Assembly (NCBI RefSeq): GCF_016888335.1
Contig: NZ_JAFEJG010000004.1
Coordinates: 186,001-250,000, forward strand
DNA length: 64,000 bases
DNA from: Janibacter endophyticus
GTDB lineage: Bacteria; Actinomycetota; Actinomycetes; Actinomycetales; Dermatophilaceae
Direction of reading: 5' to 3'
The notes beneath the pieces were generated by a model, which was not told where the DNA came from, ran no database searches, and saw only the letters and a list, made by a program, of their open reading frames with translations. This document shows, piece by piece, positions 19,369-30,085 of the stretch (positions within the stretch are counted from its first letter, which is position 1; every line of letters starts with the position of its first letter). The translations under genes were made by a program, and so were the position numbers.

Positions 19369-20514
19369 ATGCCCGAAGCCGTCATCGTCAGCGCCGTGCG
19401 CAGCCCCGTCGGTCGCCGCAACGGCGCCCTGAGCGAGCTCCACCCCGTCGACCTCGGCGCGCAGGTCCTCCAGGGTCTCGTCGAGCGGGTCGGGGTCGAC
19501 CCGTCGGTCGTCGACGACGTCATCTGGGGGTGCGTCACGCAGGCCGGGGAGCAGGCCGCCGACATCGCCCGGACGACGGTCCTCGCGGCGGGCTGGCCGA
19601 TCGAGGTGCCGGGCGTGACGATCGACCGGCAGTGCGGCTCCTCGCAGCAGTCGCTGCACTTCGCGGTCGCCGGTGTCGTCGCCGGGCACTACGACGCGGT
19701 CGTCGCCGGCGGCGTCGAGTCGATGACCCGGGCCCCGATGGGCTCCTCGGGCGGCGACGCCGACTACCTCGGCCCGGCCTTCCTCGAGCGCTTCGACGGC
19801 GTGCGGCCGCACCAGGGCATCGGCGCCGAGATGATCGCCGAGCAGTGGGGCCTGACCCGCGAGCAGTGCGACCGGTTCGCCCTCGAGAGCCACGCCCGCG
19901 CAGCGGCTGCGCAGGACGCCGGCGCCTTCGACGAGCAGATCGTGCCCGTCACCCTGCCCGACGGCACCGTGGTGAGCCAGGACGAAGGGGTCCGCCGCGG
20001 CGGTACCCTGGAGGCGCTCGGCGAGCTGCGCACCGTCTTCCGCGAGGACGGCGTCATCACCGCGGCGAACTCCTCGCAGATGTCCGACGGCGCCGCCGCC
20101 GTGCTCGTGATGTCCGCCGACAGGGCGGCCGAGCTCGGCCTCACCCCGCTCGCCCGGGTGCACACGGCGGTCGTCGTCGGCTCCGACCCGGTGATGATGC
20201 TCACCGGCCCGATCCCCGCGACGCACAAGGCGCTCGAGCGCTCCGGGCTCGCGCTCGAGGAGATCGACACCTTCGAGGTCAACGAGGCCTTCGCGCCCGT
20301 CGCCCTGGCCTGGCTCCAGGAGATCGGCGCCGACCCCGCGCGGCTCAACCCCGAGGGTGGGGCGATCGCGCTCGGGCACCCGCTCGGTGGCTCGGGTGCC
20401 CGGCTGACGACGACGATGATCCACCGGATGCGCCGTGAGGGTCAGCGCTACGGGCTGCAGACGATGTGCGAGGGCGGCGGTCAGGCCAACGCGACGATCA
20501 TCGAGGCGCTCTAG
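19369..20514 (+). CDS. Acetyl-CoA acyltransferase (thiolase)
   Basis: A 381-residue degradative-type thiolase that cleaves 3-ketoacyl-CoA to acetyl-CoA. The nucleophile is C89 in DRQCGSSQQ, GHPLGGSG carries the catalytic histidine, and the second cysteine is in TMCEGGGQ near the end. ATG 19369 follows GGAGG. A long open frame continues upstream through the clpB antisense strand but is not coding. The gene stops on a TAG whose CTAG is shared with the convergent racemase gene. Acyl-CoA dehydrogenases and an acyl-CoA racemase nearby fit beta-oxidation. Confidence 0.93.
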   Translation: MPEAVIVSAVRSPVGRRNGALSELHPVDLGAQVLQGLVERVGVDPSVVDDVIWGCVTQAGEQAADIARTTVLAAGWPIEVPGVTIDRQCGSSQQSLHFAVAGVVAGHYDAVVAGGVESMTRAPMGSSGGDADYLGPAFLERFDGVRPHQGIGAEMIAEQWGLTREQCDRFALESHARAAAAQDAGAFDEQIVPVTLPDGTVVSQDEGVRRGGTLEALGELRTVFREDGVITAANSSQMSDGAAAVLVMSADRAAELGLTPLARVHTAVVVGSDPVMMLTGPIPATHKALERSGLALEEIDTFEVNEAFAPVALAWLQEIGADPARLNPEGGAIALGHPLGGSGARLTTTMIHRMRREGQRYGLQTMCEGGGQANATIIEAL

Positions 20515-21671
20515 CCCGGGCTCGGGCGGCTCTGGGCCTGGCGGACGGCACCGCCGACCTGGAGCTCCGAGAGGCGGTCCGCCAACCCGATCTCGGCGAG
20601 GATCGCCTCGGTGTCGGCGCCGGGGGCCGGCGCGGGCTCCGGGACGGCCGCCGGGGTCGCCGAGAAGCGCGGCACGGGTGCCGGCTGGGTCTGGCCGCCG
20701 ACGTCGACGAAGGTCCCCCGGGCCTGGTTGTGCGGGTGCTCGGGTGCCTCGTCGAGGTCGAGCACCGGCTGGACGCAGGCGTCGGTGTCGCCGAAGGTCT
20801 CGACCCACTCGGCCCGGGTGCGGGTGGCGAAGGTCGACGCGAGGAGATCGTGGGTCGCCGGCCAGGTGCCTGCGTCCATCTGCGCCTGCACCGACAGCTT
20901 GTCGGTGAGCCCGAGCCCTTCGAGCAGCAGGCGGTAGAACTGCGGCTCGATCGCCCCGACCGCGACGTAGCCCCCGTCGGCGCAGCGGTAGGTCCGGTAG
21001 AAGGGCGCCCCTCCGTCGAGGACGTTGCTGCCGCGCTCGAGGCTCCAGGCACCGACGGCCCGGAAGCCGTAGATCATCGCCATCAACGACGCCGCCCCCT
21101 CGACCATCGAGGCGTCGACGACCTGCCCGCGACCGGTCTCCCGGGCGCTGTGCAGCGCGGCGAGGATCCCGACGGCCATGAGCATCCCGCCCCCGCCGAA
21201 GTCCGCGACGAGGTTGAGCGGCACGGTCGGCGGGGCTCCGCGCTCACCGATCGAGGCGAGCGCACCGGACAGCGCGACGTAGGTGATGTCGTGCCCCGCA
21301 CGATCCGCGAGCGGACCGTCCTGCCCGTAGCCGGTCATCCGGGCGACGACGAGGCGTGGGTTCTGCGCGAGAAGCCCCTCGGGGTCGAGGCCCAGCCGCT
21401 CGAGGACACCGGGCCGGAAGCCCTCGAGCAGGACGTCGGCGGAGGCTGCGAGCCGACGGACGACGTCGAGCCCGTCGGGGTGCTTGAGGTCGACCTCGAT
21501 CGAGCGGCGGCCCCGGTCGAGCACGGGGGTCGGGAGCGTGCTGCCGCCCATCCGGTCGACGCGCACGACGTCGGCGCCGAGGTCCGCGAGCAGCATCGCG
21601 CAGTACGGGGCCGGTCCGATCCCGCTGAGCTCGACGACCCGGACCCCCGCGAGCGGACCGGCGGCGGTCAT
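20511..21671 (-). CDS. Alpha-methylacyl-CoA racemase (CaiB family III)
   Basis: A 386-residue class III CoA-transferase fold protein. H127 in GHDITY and D157 in ADFGGGG match the His/Asp pair that moves the alpha proton in the M. tuberculosis racemase MCR, so epimerisation of 2-methylacyl-CoA is more likely than CoA transfer. The product can enter beta-oxidation of branched chains or sterol side chains. The gene follows gdhA with only one base between stop and start. It ends face to face with the thiolase gene, both stop codons using one CTAG. Confidence 0.9.
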   Translation of the reverse strand: MTAAGPLAGVRVVELSGIGPAPYCAMLLADLGADVVRVDRMGGSTLPTPVLDRGRRSIEVDLKHPDGLDVVRRLAASADVLLEGFRPGVLERLGLDPEGLLAQNPRLVVARMTGYGQDGPLADRAGHDITYVALSGALASIGERGAPPTVPLNLVADFGGGGMLMAVGILAALHSARETGRGQVVDASMVEGAASLMAMIYGFRAVGAWSLERGSNVLDGGAPFYRTYRCADGGYVAVGAIEPQFYRLLLEGLGLTDKLSVQAQMDAGTWPATHDLLASTFATRTRAEWVETFGDTDACVQPVLDLDEAPEHPHNQARGTFVDVGGQTQPAPVPRFSATPAAVPEPAPAPGADTEAILAEIGLADRLSELQVGGAVRQAQSRPSPG

Positions 21672-21672
21672 C

Positions 21673-23124
<1,452 letters not shown>

Positions 23125-23183
23125 CTAACGTACGCCGTTATGACCTGGGACACACCCGGGCCGTCACCCCCACCGGAGGATCA

Positions 23184-24698
23184 ATGAAGACCCGAAGGAC
23201 GTTCGCCGTCACCGCCAGCACCGCCGCCCTGACCCTGGCCACCGCCACGATCGCCAGCGGACCGGCCGTCGCGCAGAACATCAACACCCCCGACAAGATG
23301 ACCAAGGGCATCACGGCCGACGCCGTCATGGACCACCTCGAGGCCTTCCAGGCCATCGCTGACGCCAACGGGGGCACCCGCGCCGCCGGCACGCCCGGCT
23401 ACGAGGTGAGCGCCAAGTACGTCGAGAAGACGCTCAAGAAGGCCGGCTACACGACCGAGCGCCAGTACTTCCCGTTCTTCTACGAGATGGTCCACGAGAC
23501 GAGCCTCACCGAGGTCTCGCCCGACGCCGGCCCGGTCGAGAACACCCCGATGTCGTACAGCCAGCCCACGCCCGAGGGTGGCGTGACCGGCGAGCTCGCC
23601 GCCCCCGCGACCGCGACCGGCTGCGACGCCGGCGCGTACGCGGGAGCCAACCTCGACGGCATGATCGCCCTCGTCAGCCGGGGAACGTGCACCTTCGGCC
23701 AGAAGGCTGCTGCCGCGCACGCCGCCGGCGCCGAGGCCGTCATCGTCTACAACAACGCCGCCGGTCCGCTCAACGGCACCCTCGGTGGGGTCATGCAGGA
23801 CAGCGCGCCCGCCACCGGCGTGACGCAGGCCGTCGGCCAGGAGCTGCTCGGCAAGATGGCCAACGGCCCGGTGACGATGACCTTCATCCTCGACAAGACG
23901 ATGGAGGAGCGCGAGACCTTCAACGTCATCGCGGAGACCAGGGCCGGCCGCGACGACAACGTCGTCATGGTCGGGGCCCACCTCGACGGCGCCCCTGAGG
24001 GCGCGGGCATCAACGACAACGCCTCCGGCTCGGCGGGCATCCTCGAGACCGCGGTCCAGCTCGGCAAGGCCAAGAAGCTCAACAACAAGGTCCGCTTCGC
24101 CTGGTGGGGCGCCGAGGAGCTCGGTCTCATCGGGTCGGACTACTACGTCCAGGACCTCGTGGACAACAACAAGGCCGAGCTCGAGAACATCGCGACCTAC
24201 CTCAACTTCGACATGATCGCGTCGCCGAACCACATCATCGGCGTGTACGACGCGGACGAGTCGACCTACGAGGCCCCGGTCGCAGTCCCCAAGGGCTCGG
24301 CGGAGACCGAGGACGTCTTCACGGACTACTTCGACGGTATCAACCAGCCGTGGGTGGACACCGAGTTCTCCGGTCGCTCGGACTACTCGGCCTTCATCGC
24401 CAACGGCGTGCCGGCCTCGGGCCTCTTCACCGGCGCTGACGGCACGAAGACGGCCGAGGAGGTCGAGATGTTCGGCGGGACCGAGGGCGTCACGTACGAC
24501 CCGAACTACCACACCGCCAAGGACGACATCCACAACATCAACGTCGAGGCGCTCGACATCATGAGCGACGCCATCGGCTACGCGACGATGTCGCTGGCCC
24601 TCGACACCAGCGCGGTCAACGGCAAGCGCAGCGCCGGCAAGTCCGGCAAGCCGCACCCGCAGGAGGACCGCGTGAAGGGTGACAAGGCAGCCGCCTGA
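23184..24698 (+). CDS. Secreted M28 aminopeptidase with PA domain
   Basis: A 504-residue exported zinc peptidase. The signal peptide runs MKTRRTFAV to about GPAVAQ (residue 31). A protease-associated domain spans roughly 135-230. The M28 domain has all metal ligands: H in GAHLDGA, D in GINDNASG, the pair EE in WGAEELG (base and ligand), D in LNFDMIAS, and H in NYHTAKDD. Length and order match the Streptomyces aminopeptidase S/LpqL group with preference for hydrophobic N-termini. The Lys-rich tail is unusual but short. GGAGG precedes the ATG. Confidence 0.93.
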   Translation: MKTRRTFAVTASTAALTLATATIASGPAVAQNINTPDKMTKGITADAVMDHLEAFQAIADANGGTRAAGTPGYEVSAKYVEKTLKKAGYTTERQYFPFFYEMVHETSLTEVSPDAGPVENTPMSYSQPTPEGGVTGELAAPATATGCDAGAYAGANLDGMIALVSRGTCTFGQKAAAAHAAGAEAVIVYNNAAGPLNGTLGGVMQDSAPATGVTQAVGQELLGKMANGPVTMTFILDKTMEERETFNVIAETRAGRDDNVVMVGAHLDGAPEGAGINDNASGSAGILETAVQLGKAKKLNNKVRFAWWGAEELGLIGSDYYVQDLVDNNKAELENIATYLNFDMIASPNHIIGVYDADESTYEAPVAVPKGSAETEDVFTDYFDGINQPWVDTEFSGRSDYSAFIANGVPASGLFTGADGTKTAEEVEMFGGTEGVTYDPNYHTAKDDIHNINVEALDIMSDAIGYATMSLALDTSAVNGKRSAGKSGKPHPQEDRVKGDKAAA

Positions 24699-24721
24699 CC
24701 CTTTTTCACGCACCGCTGACG

Positions 24722-24754
24722 GCACCCCCTTCGTTCTCGTGACGGAGGGGGTGT
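24722..24754 (+). terminator. Hairpin terminator after the M28 gene
   Basis: Arms GCACCCCCTTCG (24722-24733) and CGGAGGGGGTGT (24743-24754) pair over 12 positions including two G-U, with a 9-base loop. It lies 24 bases after the peptidase stop and 20 before the next gene. One arm is an example of the recurrent CCCCTTCG octamer. Confidence 0.7.
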
Positions 24755-24774
24755 CGTCGCACTATGTTCGAGCC

Positions 24775-25950
24775 ATGCACCGACGCCTCTCCGATGCCGA
24801 CGACGACTTCCGCCAGCGGATGCGGACCTATTTCACCGAGGAGTTCCCCGCCGACCTGCGCGAGAAGCAGGCCGCCGGTGAGCGGCTCGACCCCGAGGAC
24901 ATCCGTCGCTCGCAGGCGACGCTGCACGAGGCCGGGCTCGCCGTGCCGGGCTGGCCCACGGAGTGGGGCGGCCAGGACTGGACGGACCTGCAGAAGCACA
25001 TCTGGAACAGCGAGATGCAGGCGGCCGCGGTCCCGCCGCCGCTGCCCTTCAACACCTCGATGGTCGGTCCGGTCATCGCGGCCTTCGGCTCGCAGGAGCT
25101 CAAGGAGCGGTTCCTGCCGAAGACCGCCTCGCTCGACATCTGGTGGTGCCAGGGCTTCTCCGAGCCGGGCTCCGGCTCCGACCTCGCGTCCCTGCGCACG
25201 ACCGCCCGCCGGGACGGCGACGAGTACGTGGTCAACGGGCAGAAGACGTGGACGACGCTCGGCCAGCACGCTGACTGGATGTTCGTCCTCGTCCGTACCG
25301 ACCCGGACGCGCCCAAGCCGCAGGCCGGCATCTCCTTCCTCCTCCTCGACATGTCGAGCCCGGGCGTGACGATCCGCCCGATCCGCACCCTCGACGGGGA
25401 CGTCGAGGTCAACGAGGTCTTCTTCGACGACGTCCGGGTGCCCGCCGACCAGCTCGTCGGCGAGGAGAACAAGGGCTGGGACTACGCGAAGTTCCTCCTC
25501 GGCAACGAGCGGGTGGGGGTCGCGAGCACCGGTCTCATCAAGCGCTGGCTGGCCGACCTCAAGGAGCACGCCCGGACGATCCGCAAGGGCGAGGGCACCC
25601 TGCTCGACGACGCCGTCGTCGCCGCACGGATCGCCGAGCTGGAGGCCGACCTCGCCGCGCTCGAGCTGACCGTCATCCGGGTCTCCGGCGGCTCGACCGA
25701 CGGACGCCCCAACCCGGCCAGCTCGATCCTCAAGCTCCAGGGCAGCCAGCTCCAGCAGGAGGTGCTCGAGCTCGCGATCGACGTGGCCGGCCCGATGGCG
25801 CTGTCCTGGGACGAGCTCGACGCCGTGCCCGACTGGGCCTCACGCACCGTGCCGACGTACCTCAACTACCGCAAGGCGACCATCTACGGCGGGTCGAGCG
25901 AGGTCCAGCGCGGCATCATCGCCTCCACCATCCTGAAGCTGAAGGGCTGA
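24775..25950 (+). CDS. Acyl-CoA dehydrogenase, larger subunit of a pair
   Basis: A 391-residue FadE-type flavoprotein. The N-terminal helical domain, the middle domain with WWCQGFSEPGSGSDLASLRT (flavin site) and the C-terminal helices are complete. The end reads IYGGSSEVQRGIIA; it has Gly-Gly where MCAD-type enzymes have the catalytic YEG glutamate, as in the two-gene heteromeric dehydrogenases of steroid and branched-chain degradation. It is followed after 3 bases by a second, shorter dehydrogenase gene. ATG 24775 is the start; no strong ribosome binding site is seen. Confidence 0.9.
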   Translation: MHRRLSDADDDFRQRMRTYFTEEFPADLREKQAAGERLDPEDIRRSQATLHEAGLAVPGWPTEWGGQDWTDLQKHIWNSEMQAAAVPPPLPFNTSMVGPVIAAFGSQELKERFLPKTASLDIWWCQGFSEPGSGSDLASLRTTARRDGDEYVVNGQKTWTTLGQHADWMFVLVRTDPDAPKPQAGISFLLLDMSSPGVTIRPIRTLDGDVEVNEVFFDDVRVPADQLVGEENKGWDYAKFLLGNERVGVASTGLIKRWLADLKEHARTIRKGEGTLLDDAVVAARIAELEADLAALELTVIRVSGGSTDGRPNPASSILKLQGSQLQQEVLELAIDVAGPMALSWDELDAVPDWASRTVPTYLNYRKATIYGGSSEVQRGIIASTILKLKG

Positions 25951-25953
25951 GCC

Positions 25954-27045
25954 ATGGACTTCACCATCACCGACGACTCGAAGGCCCTCGCCGAGGCGGT
26001 CCGTGCCGTCGCCGGCCGCCACGGCGACCCCGCCGCCGAGGCAGGGCGGGCCGCGGCTCCCCCTTCGCTCGACAGCGGGCTGTGGCAGGCCCTCGCCGAG
26101 GTCGGCCTCGCCGGCCTGCCGTGGGCCGAGGAGGACGGCGGCCTCGGGGCCACCTGGGCCGACCTCGCGGCCGCGGTCACCGAGCTCGGTCGCGCGCGGC
26201 TGCAGACCCCGATCGCCGAGGTGTGCGTCGCGACGGCGGTCGTCGCCCGGCTCGCCTCCGACGAGGTCCGCGGCGAGATCATCGGCGGCGTCACCGAGGG
26301 CGCCGTCATCCCCGTCCCCTCGATCGCCGAGCCGCTGCGCGCATGGGGTGAGCCGGCCGAGACGACGGCGACGCAGGCAGGCGACAGCTGGACCCTCACC
26401 GGCACCAAGGCCCCCGTGCGCTACGCCTCCGGCGCGACCCACCTCGTCGTCACGGCGAGCGTCGACGGTCAGACCGGCCTCTTCCTCGTCGACGCGTCGA
26501 CGGTCGAGAGCGACGAGGTCGTGCTCGAGGGGACCGCGGCCACCTTGCTCGGCACCGGCGCGGACGCGGACGTCGCCCTGACCGAGGCCGTCGCGCTCGG
26601 CGGCGTCGTCCTCGGCGCCGAGGCGCTCGGTGCGATGGAGGACGCGCTGCGGATGACCGCCGAGTACCTCGGCACGCGGGAGCAGTTCGGTCGCAAGCTC
26701 GCCGCCTTCCAGACGCTGACGCACCGGGCGGCCGACATGTACGCCCAGCTCGAGCTGGGCCGCAGCGCCGCGCTCTACGCGGCGATGCTCGCGGACGACT
26801 CGGAGCACGGCCTCGAGCTCGACGGCCTGCTGCGCTGCCGGGTGGCCGTCAACAAGGCGGCGCGGGTCATCAGCCAGGAGGCCATCCAGATGCACGGCGG
26901 CATCGGGGTGACGGCCGAGTACCCGGTCGGTCACCTGTCGGGGCGGCTCACCGAGATCAGCCGGACCTTCGGCTCGACGTCTGACCATCTCGCGGCGCTC
27001 GCGTCCCGGGTCGGCGACCACGGGAGCGTGGACCTGCTCGGCTGA
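25954..27045 (+). CDS. Acyl-CoA dehydrogenase, smaller subunit of a pair
   Basis: A 363-residue partner of the preceding gene. It keeps the fold (GLPWAEEDGGLGATWADLA, REQFGRKLAAFQTLTHRAADM, QMHGGIGVT), but the flavin-binding middle domain is divergent and the C-terminus TFGSTSDHL lacks the usual catalytic glutamate. Short and long subunits encoded side by side form alpha2beta2 enzymes with half the flavin sites in the ChsE4-ChsE5 class. That assembly is inferred here from gene order and missing residues. It converges with the next dehydrogenase with 4 bases between stops. Confidence 0.88.
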   Translation: MDFTITDDSKALAEAVRAVAGRHGDPAAEAGRAAAPPSLDSGLWQALAEVGLAGLPWAEEDGGLGATWADLAAAVTELGRARLQTPIAEVCVATAVVARLASDEVRGEIIGGVTEGAVIPVPSIAEPLRAWGEPAETTATQAGDSWTLTGTKAPVRYASGATHLVVTASVDGQTGLFLVDASTVESDEVVLEGTAATLLGTGADADVALTEAVALGGVVLGAEALGAMEDALRMTAEYLGTREQFGRKLAAFQTLTHRAADMYAQLELGRSAALYAAMLADDSEHGLELDGLLRCRVAVNKAARVISQEAIQMHGGIGVTAEYPVGHLSGRLTEISRTFGSTSDHLAALASRVGDHGSVDLLG

Positions 27046-27049
27046 TAGG

Positions 27050-28198
27050 TCAGCGGGTCGCGCCACGCACCATCTGCTTGGCGATGATCGTCTTCTGGAT
27101 CTCGCTCGTCCCCTCGTAGAGGCGGAAGAGCCGGGCGTCGCGGTAGAAGCGCGAGACCTTGACGTCCTGCATGTAGCCGAGGCCGCCGTGGATCTGCACC
27201 GCGCGGTCGGCGACGCGGTCGACCATCTCGGTGCAGAAGAGCTTGGCGCACGAGGGTCCGGTGCGGGTGTCGCTGCCGTCGTCGTAGGCGCGGGCCGCCT
27301 CGAGCACGAGGGCCCGCCCGGCGGAGGTCTCGGTCTTGCTGTCGGCGAGCATCGCCTGGACGAGCTGGAAGTCGGCGATCCGGGTGCCGCCCTGGGTCTG
27401 GTTGACCGCATGGGTGAGCGACTCCTCGACGAGCCGCTCGGCCAGGCCCACGCTGAGACCCGCGATGTGCAGTCGCCCCTTGGCCAGCGAACGCATGGCC
27501 GCGACGAAGCCGTCTCCCTCGACCCCACCGACGAGGGCGTCCGCGGCGACCCGGACGTCCTCGAGGGAGACCTCCGCGGTGTGCGCCCCGCGCTGCCCCA
27601 TCTTCGCGTCGGACGGCCCCACCGTCACGCCGGGCAGCGTGGCGTCGACGACGAAGACCGAGATCCCCTTCGCGCCCTCCGTGGCGTCCCCGGTGCGGGC
27701 GAACACCATGAAGAGGTCCGCCTCCGGCGCGTTGGTGATGAAGCGCTTCTGGCCGTTGATGACGTAGCCGTCGCCGTCCTTGACCGCCCGTGTCCGCAGG
27801 CCGGAGGGGTCGGAGCCGGCGTCCGGCTCGGTGAGCGCGAAGGAGGCGACGAGCTCTCCGGCCGCCAGCCCGGGCAGGTACCTCGCCTTCTGCGCGTCGG
27901 TGCCGAAGTTCACGAGCACCTGCCCGGCGATGCCGTTGTTGGTCCCGAACATCGAGCGGAAGGCCGGGGTGGTCCGGCCGATGACCATCGCCAGCCGCAC
28001 CTCCTCGGACATCGTCAGACCCAGGCCGCCGTACTCCTCCGGGAGCGCGTACCCGAAGAGGCCCATCGCCGCGGCAGCGGTGCGGATACGCGCGGGGATC
28101 GCATCGGTCTCCTCGATCTCGTCCTCGGCAGGCACGACCTCGCGCTCCACGAACGTCCGGACCGCGTCGAGGATCGCGTCGAACTCGGTGGCTTCCAT
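27050..28198 (-). CDS. Acyl-CoA dehydrogenase, homotetrameric type
   Basis: A 382-residue standard acyl-CoA dehydrogenase. FALTEPDAGSDPSGLRT binds FAD and substrate, QIHGGLGYMQD is the C-terminal flavin segment, and LYEGTSEIQKTIIA carries the catalytic Glu that the neighbouring pair lacks. It should be active alone as a homotetramer, oxidising short or branched acyl-CoA. Start ATG 28198 gives a normal N-terminus; the long open frame upstream is a shadow of the LCP gene. It may be cotranscribed with the LCP gene, whose stop is 20 bases upstream. Confidence 0.92.
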   Translation of the reverse strand: MEATEFDAILDAVRTFVEREVVPAEDEIEETDAIPARIRTAAAAMGLFGYALPEEYGGLGLTMSEEVRLAMVIGRTTPAFRSMFGTNNGIAGQVLVNFGTDAQKARYLPGLAAGELVASFALTEPDAGSDPSGLRTRAVKDGDGYVINGQKRFITNAPEADLFMVFARTGDATEGAKGISVFVVDATLPGVTVGPSDAKMGQRGAHTAEVSLEDVRVAADALVGGVEGDGFVAAMRSLAKGRLHIAGLSVGLAERLVEESLTHAVNQTQGGTRIADFQLVQAMLADSKTETSAGRALVLEAARAYDDGSDTRTGPSCAKLFCTEMVDRVADRAVQIHGGLGYMQDVKVSRFYRDARLFRLYEGTSEIQKTIIAKQMVRGATR

Positions 28199-28218
28199 GG
28201 GGCTCCTCAGATGTTGCG

Positions 28219-29712
28219 TCAGCAGGTGGCGGTGATGTCGCTCAGCTCGTCGGTCGGCTCCTCGGTCGTCGGTGAGGACGACGGGTCGGACGGCGAAGGG
28301 GTGGTCGTGGTCGTCGACGTGCTCGGCGCCGGCGGTCTGAGGCTGGGGTCGACCGCCTCGCGGACCATCTGGTGGATCGCCGCGTAGTCGGGCGCGGTGA
28401 CGTCGATGTTGCGGTTGGTCAGCGGGAGCGACTTGATCGCGCCGCCGTCCTGGATGCGCTCGACGAGCATCGCCCAGGCGGGCAGGTCCGCCTGGGGGAT
28501 GTCGACGGCGACGTTGTCGCGGAGGACGGCGGCCAGCGCGGGGTAGCGCCGCAGCATCTCGACGGGGTTCACCTGGTTGATCAGGGCCCCGACCATGCAC
28601 CGCTGACGGCGCATGCGGGAGAAGTCGCCGTCGCGGCTGTCGGCGCGCGAGCGCGAGTACCAGAGCGCGTGGAACCCGTCGAGCCGCTGCACCCCGGGCT
28701 CGATGTAGCCGGTCGTGCCGACGACGACGCCGCCCTCGACCTTGCAGCCGATGCAGACGCGCTCCTTGACGTCGATCTCGACGCCGCCCATCGCATCGAC
28801 GAGCTCGGTGAATCCCTTGAGGTCGATGATCGTCGAGTAGTCGATCTTCAGCCCGAGGACCTGGCTGGCCGCGTCCTTGGTCACGGTCAGGCCGGGACTG
28901 GCGTCACCCGGGAAGAGGTCGGCGTGCTCGGTCCCGAGGGTCCACACGTACTCGAAGAGGCACTCCGAGCCGCAGCTGTAGCCGTCGGGGTAGATGGCGC
29001 GCAGGGGGCTGTCGGACCCGAAGGGGATGTTCTGCAGGTTGCGCGGGATCCCGAAGAGCACCGTCCGGCCGGTGTCGGTGTCGATGCTCGCGACCATCGT
29101 CGAGTCGGGGCGCACGCCGGTGCGGCCGGGGCCGGCGTCGGAGCCGACGAGGAGGACGTTGACGTGGTCGACGTCGGCCCAGGGGTCCTCACCCTCGCCG
29201 GGCGCGGCAGCACCGTCGGGCCGGATCGCGGAGAAGACGTCGGCGATGAGCGAGCGCTGGATGAGCGCGTACCGGGTCGCCTGGGCGGCCGGGGCCGCGA
29301 CGAGGAGGACGGCGAGCGAGGCGACGGCGAGCATCGCGACCCGACGACGGCCGACCACCTCGCGCGGCAGGTTGTCCCGGGCGGTCATGACGATCCCGTA
29401 GACCCAGGCGGCCGCCCCGACGAGCAGGGCGGGGACGACCCAGGCCAGCGCCTCCCGGCTCACCCCGACGCGCAGGACCGAGGCGGTCACCCCCTTCGCC
29501 AGGGCGTAGGCGACCACCCCGACGAGCCCGACGACGAAGGCCCCGAGGATCACCCGGCCGGTCCGACGGCGTGACGGGATGAGGCCGAGGCCGGGGACGA
29601 GCGTGCTCGCCGCGAGGAGGAGGTAGAAGCGGCGGACGCGGCGGGATCGGGCGCGCTCCGAGAGACCCGACCCGGGTGGGTGGTCTCGGCGGTGCTGGCC
29701 GGCGCCGCTCAT
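28219..29712 (-). CDS. LytR-CpsA-Psr (LCP) family cell-wall glycopolymer ligase
   Basis: A 497-residue membrane protein. Four hydrophobic spans cluster in the first 150 residues (YLLLAASTLVPGLGLI, VILGAFVVGLVGVVAYALA and two more). The extracellular LCP domain runs from about 200 to 400: VNVLLVGSDAG, RPDSTMVASID, GIPRNLQ and the late RSRADSRDGDFSRMRRQR supply the conserved Asp and Arg residues that bind the polyprenyl pyrophosphate. Four cysteines in the domain (SCGSEC, VCIGC) may pair. A Ser/Thr/Pro tail ends the protein. It attaches teichoic acid-like or arabinogalactan-like polymers to peptidoglycan. It overlaps the RraB-like gene by ATGA. Confidence 0.92.
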   Translation of the reverse strand: MSGAGQHRRDHPPGSGLSERARSRRVRRFYLLLAASTLVPGLGLIPSRRRTGRVILGAFVVGLVGVVAYALAKGVTASVLRVGVSREALAWVVPALLVGAAAWVYGIVMTARDNLPREVVGRRRVAMLAVASLAVLLVAAPAAQATRYALIQRSLIADVFSAIRPDGAAAPGEGEDPWADVDHVNVLLVGSDAGPGRTGVRPDSTMVASIDTDTGRTVLFGIPRNLQNIPFGSDSPLRAIYPDGYSCGSECLFEYVWTLGTEHADLFPGDASPGLTVTKDAASQVLGLKIDYSTIIDLKGFTELVDAMGGVEIDVKERVCIGCKVEGGVVVGTTGYIEPGVQRLDGFHALWYSRSRADSRDGDFSRMRRQRCMVGALINQVNPVEMLRRYPALAAVLRDNVAVDIPQADLPAWAMLVERIQDGGAIKSLPLTNRNIDVTAPDYAAIHQMVREAVDPSLRPPAPSTSTTTTTPSPSDPSSSPTTEEPTDELSDITATC

Positions 29713-29990
29713 GCCGGCGGCCCTGCAGACCCCTTCGGCTCGTCGTACCAGCCGTCGTGCTCGTCGGCGAGCGCGGCGAACCGCTCTCCGAGACCCTTGC
29801 CGGTCGCGCCCGTCGGGTCGTCGACCATCTCCTCGCGGACGTAGATCGCCCACTCGTGCGCCTCGGAGTCGTCCTCGCCGGCGAGCGCCTCACGGACGAC
29901 CCGCACCGTGGTGAAGCCCTCGTCACGCAGCTCGTCGGCGATGCGCTCGGCGTCGTCGCGGTCCGGCAGGACGATGAGGTGCTCGGTCAT
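29709..29990 (-). CDS. RraB-like small protein
   Basis: A 93-residue acidic protein beginning EHLIVLPDRDDAERIADELRD, with two alpha-beta units and an end motif FAALADEHDGWYDEP. It resembles the ribonuclease E inhibitor RraB fold, whose members share a YDGW-like end. It precedes the LCP gene with overlapping stop and start, so it is the first gene of that transcript. An RNase E/G interaction is only suggested by the family resemblance; a structural-domain comparison would decide. Confidence 0.7.
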   Translation of the reverse strand: MTEHLIVLPDRDDAERIADELRDEGFTTVRVVREALAGEDDSEAHEWAIYVREEMVDDPTGATGKGLGERFAALADEHDGWYDEPKGSAGPPA

Positions 29991-30085
29991 GGGCCGTATC
30001 GTCCCAGGCCGGGCGCGTCGAGGGGAAGCACCGCGCCGATCGGTCCGGATGAGCGCTTGGCGGCGCCGACGAGATACGGTCGCTC

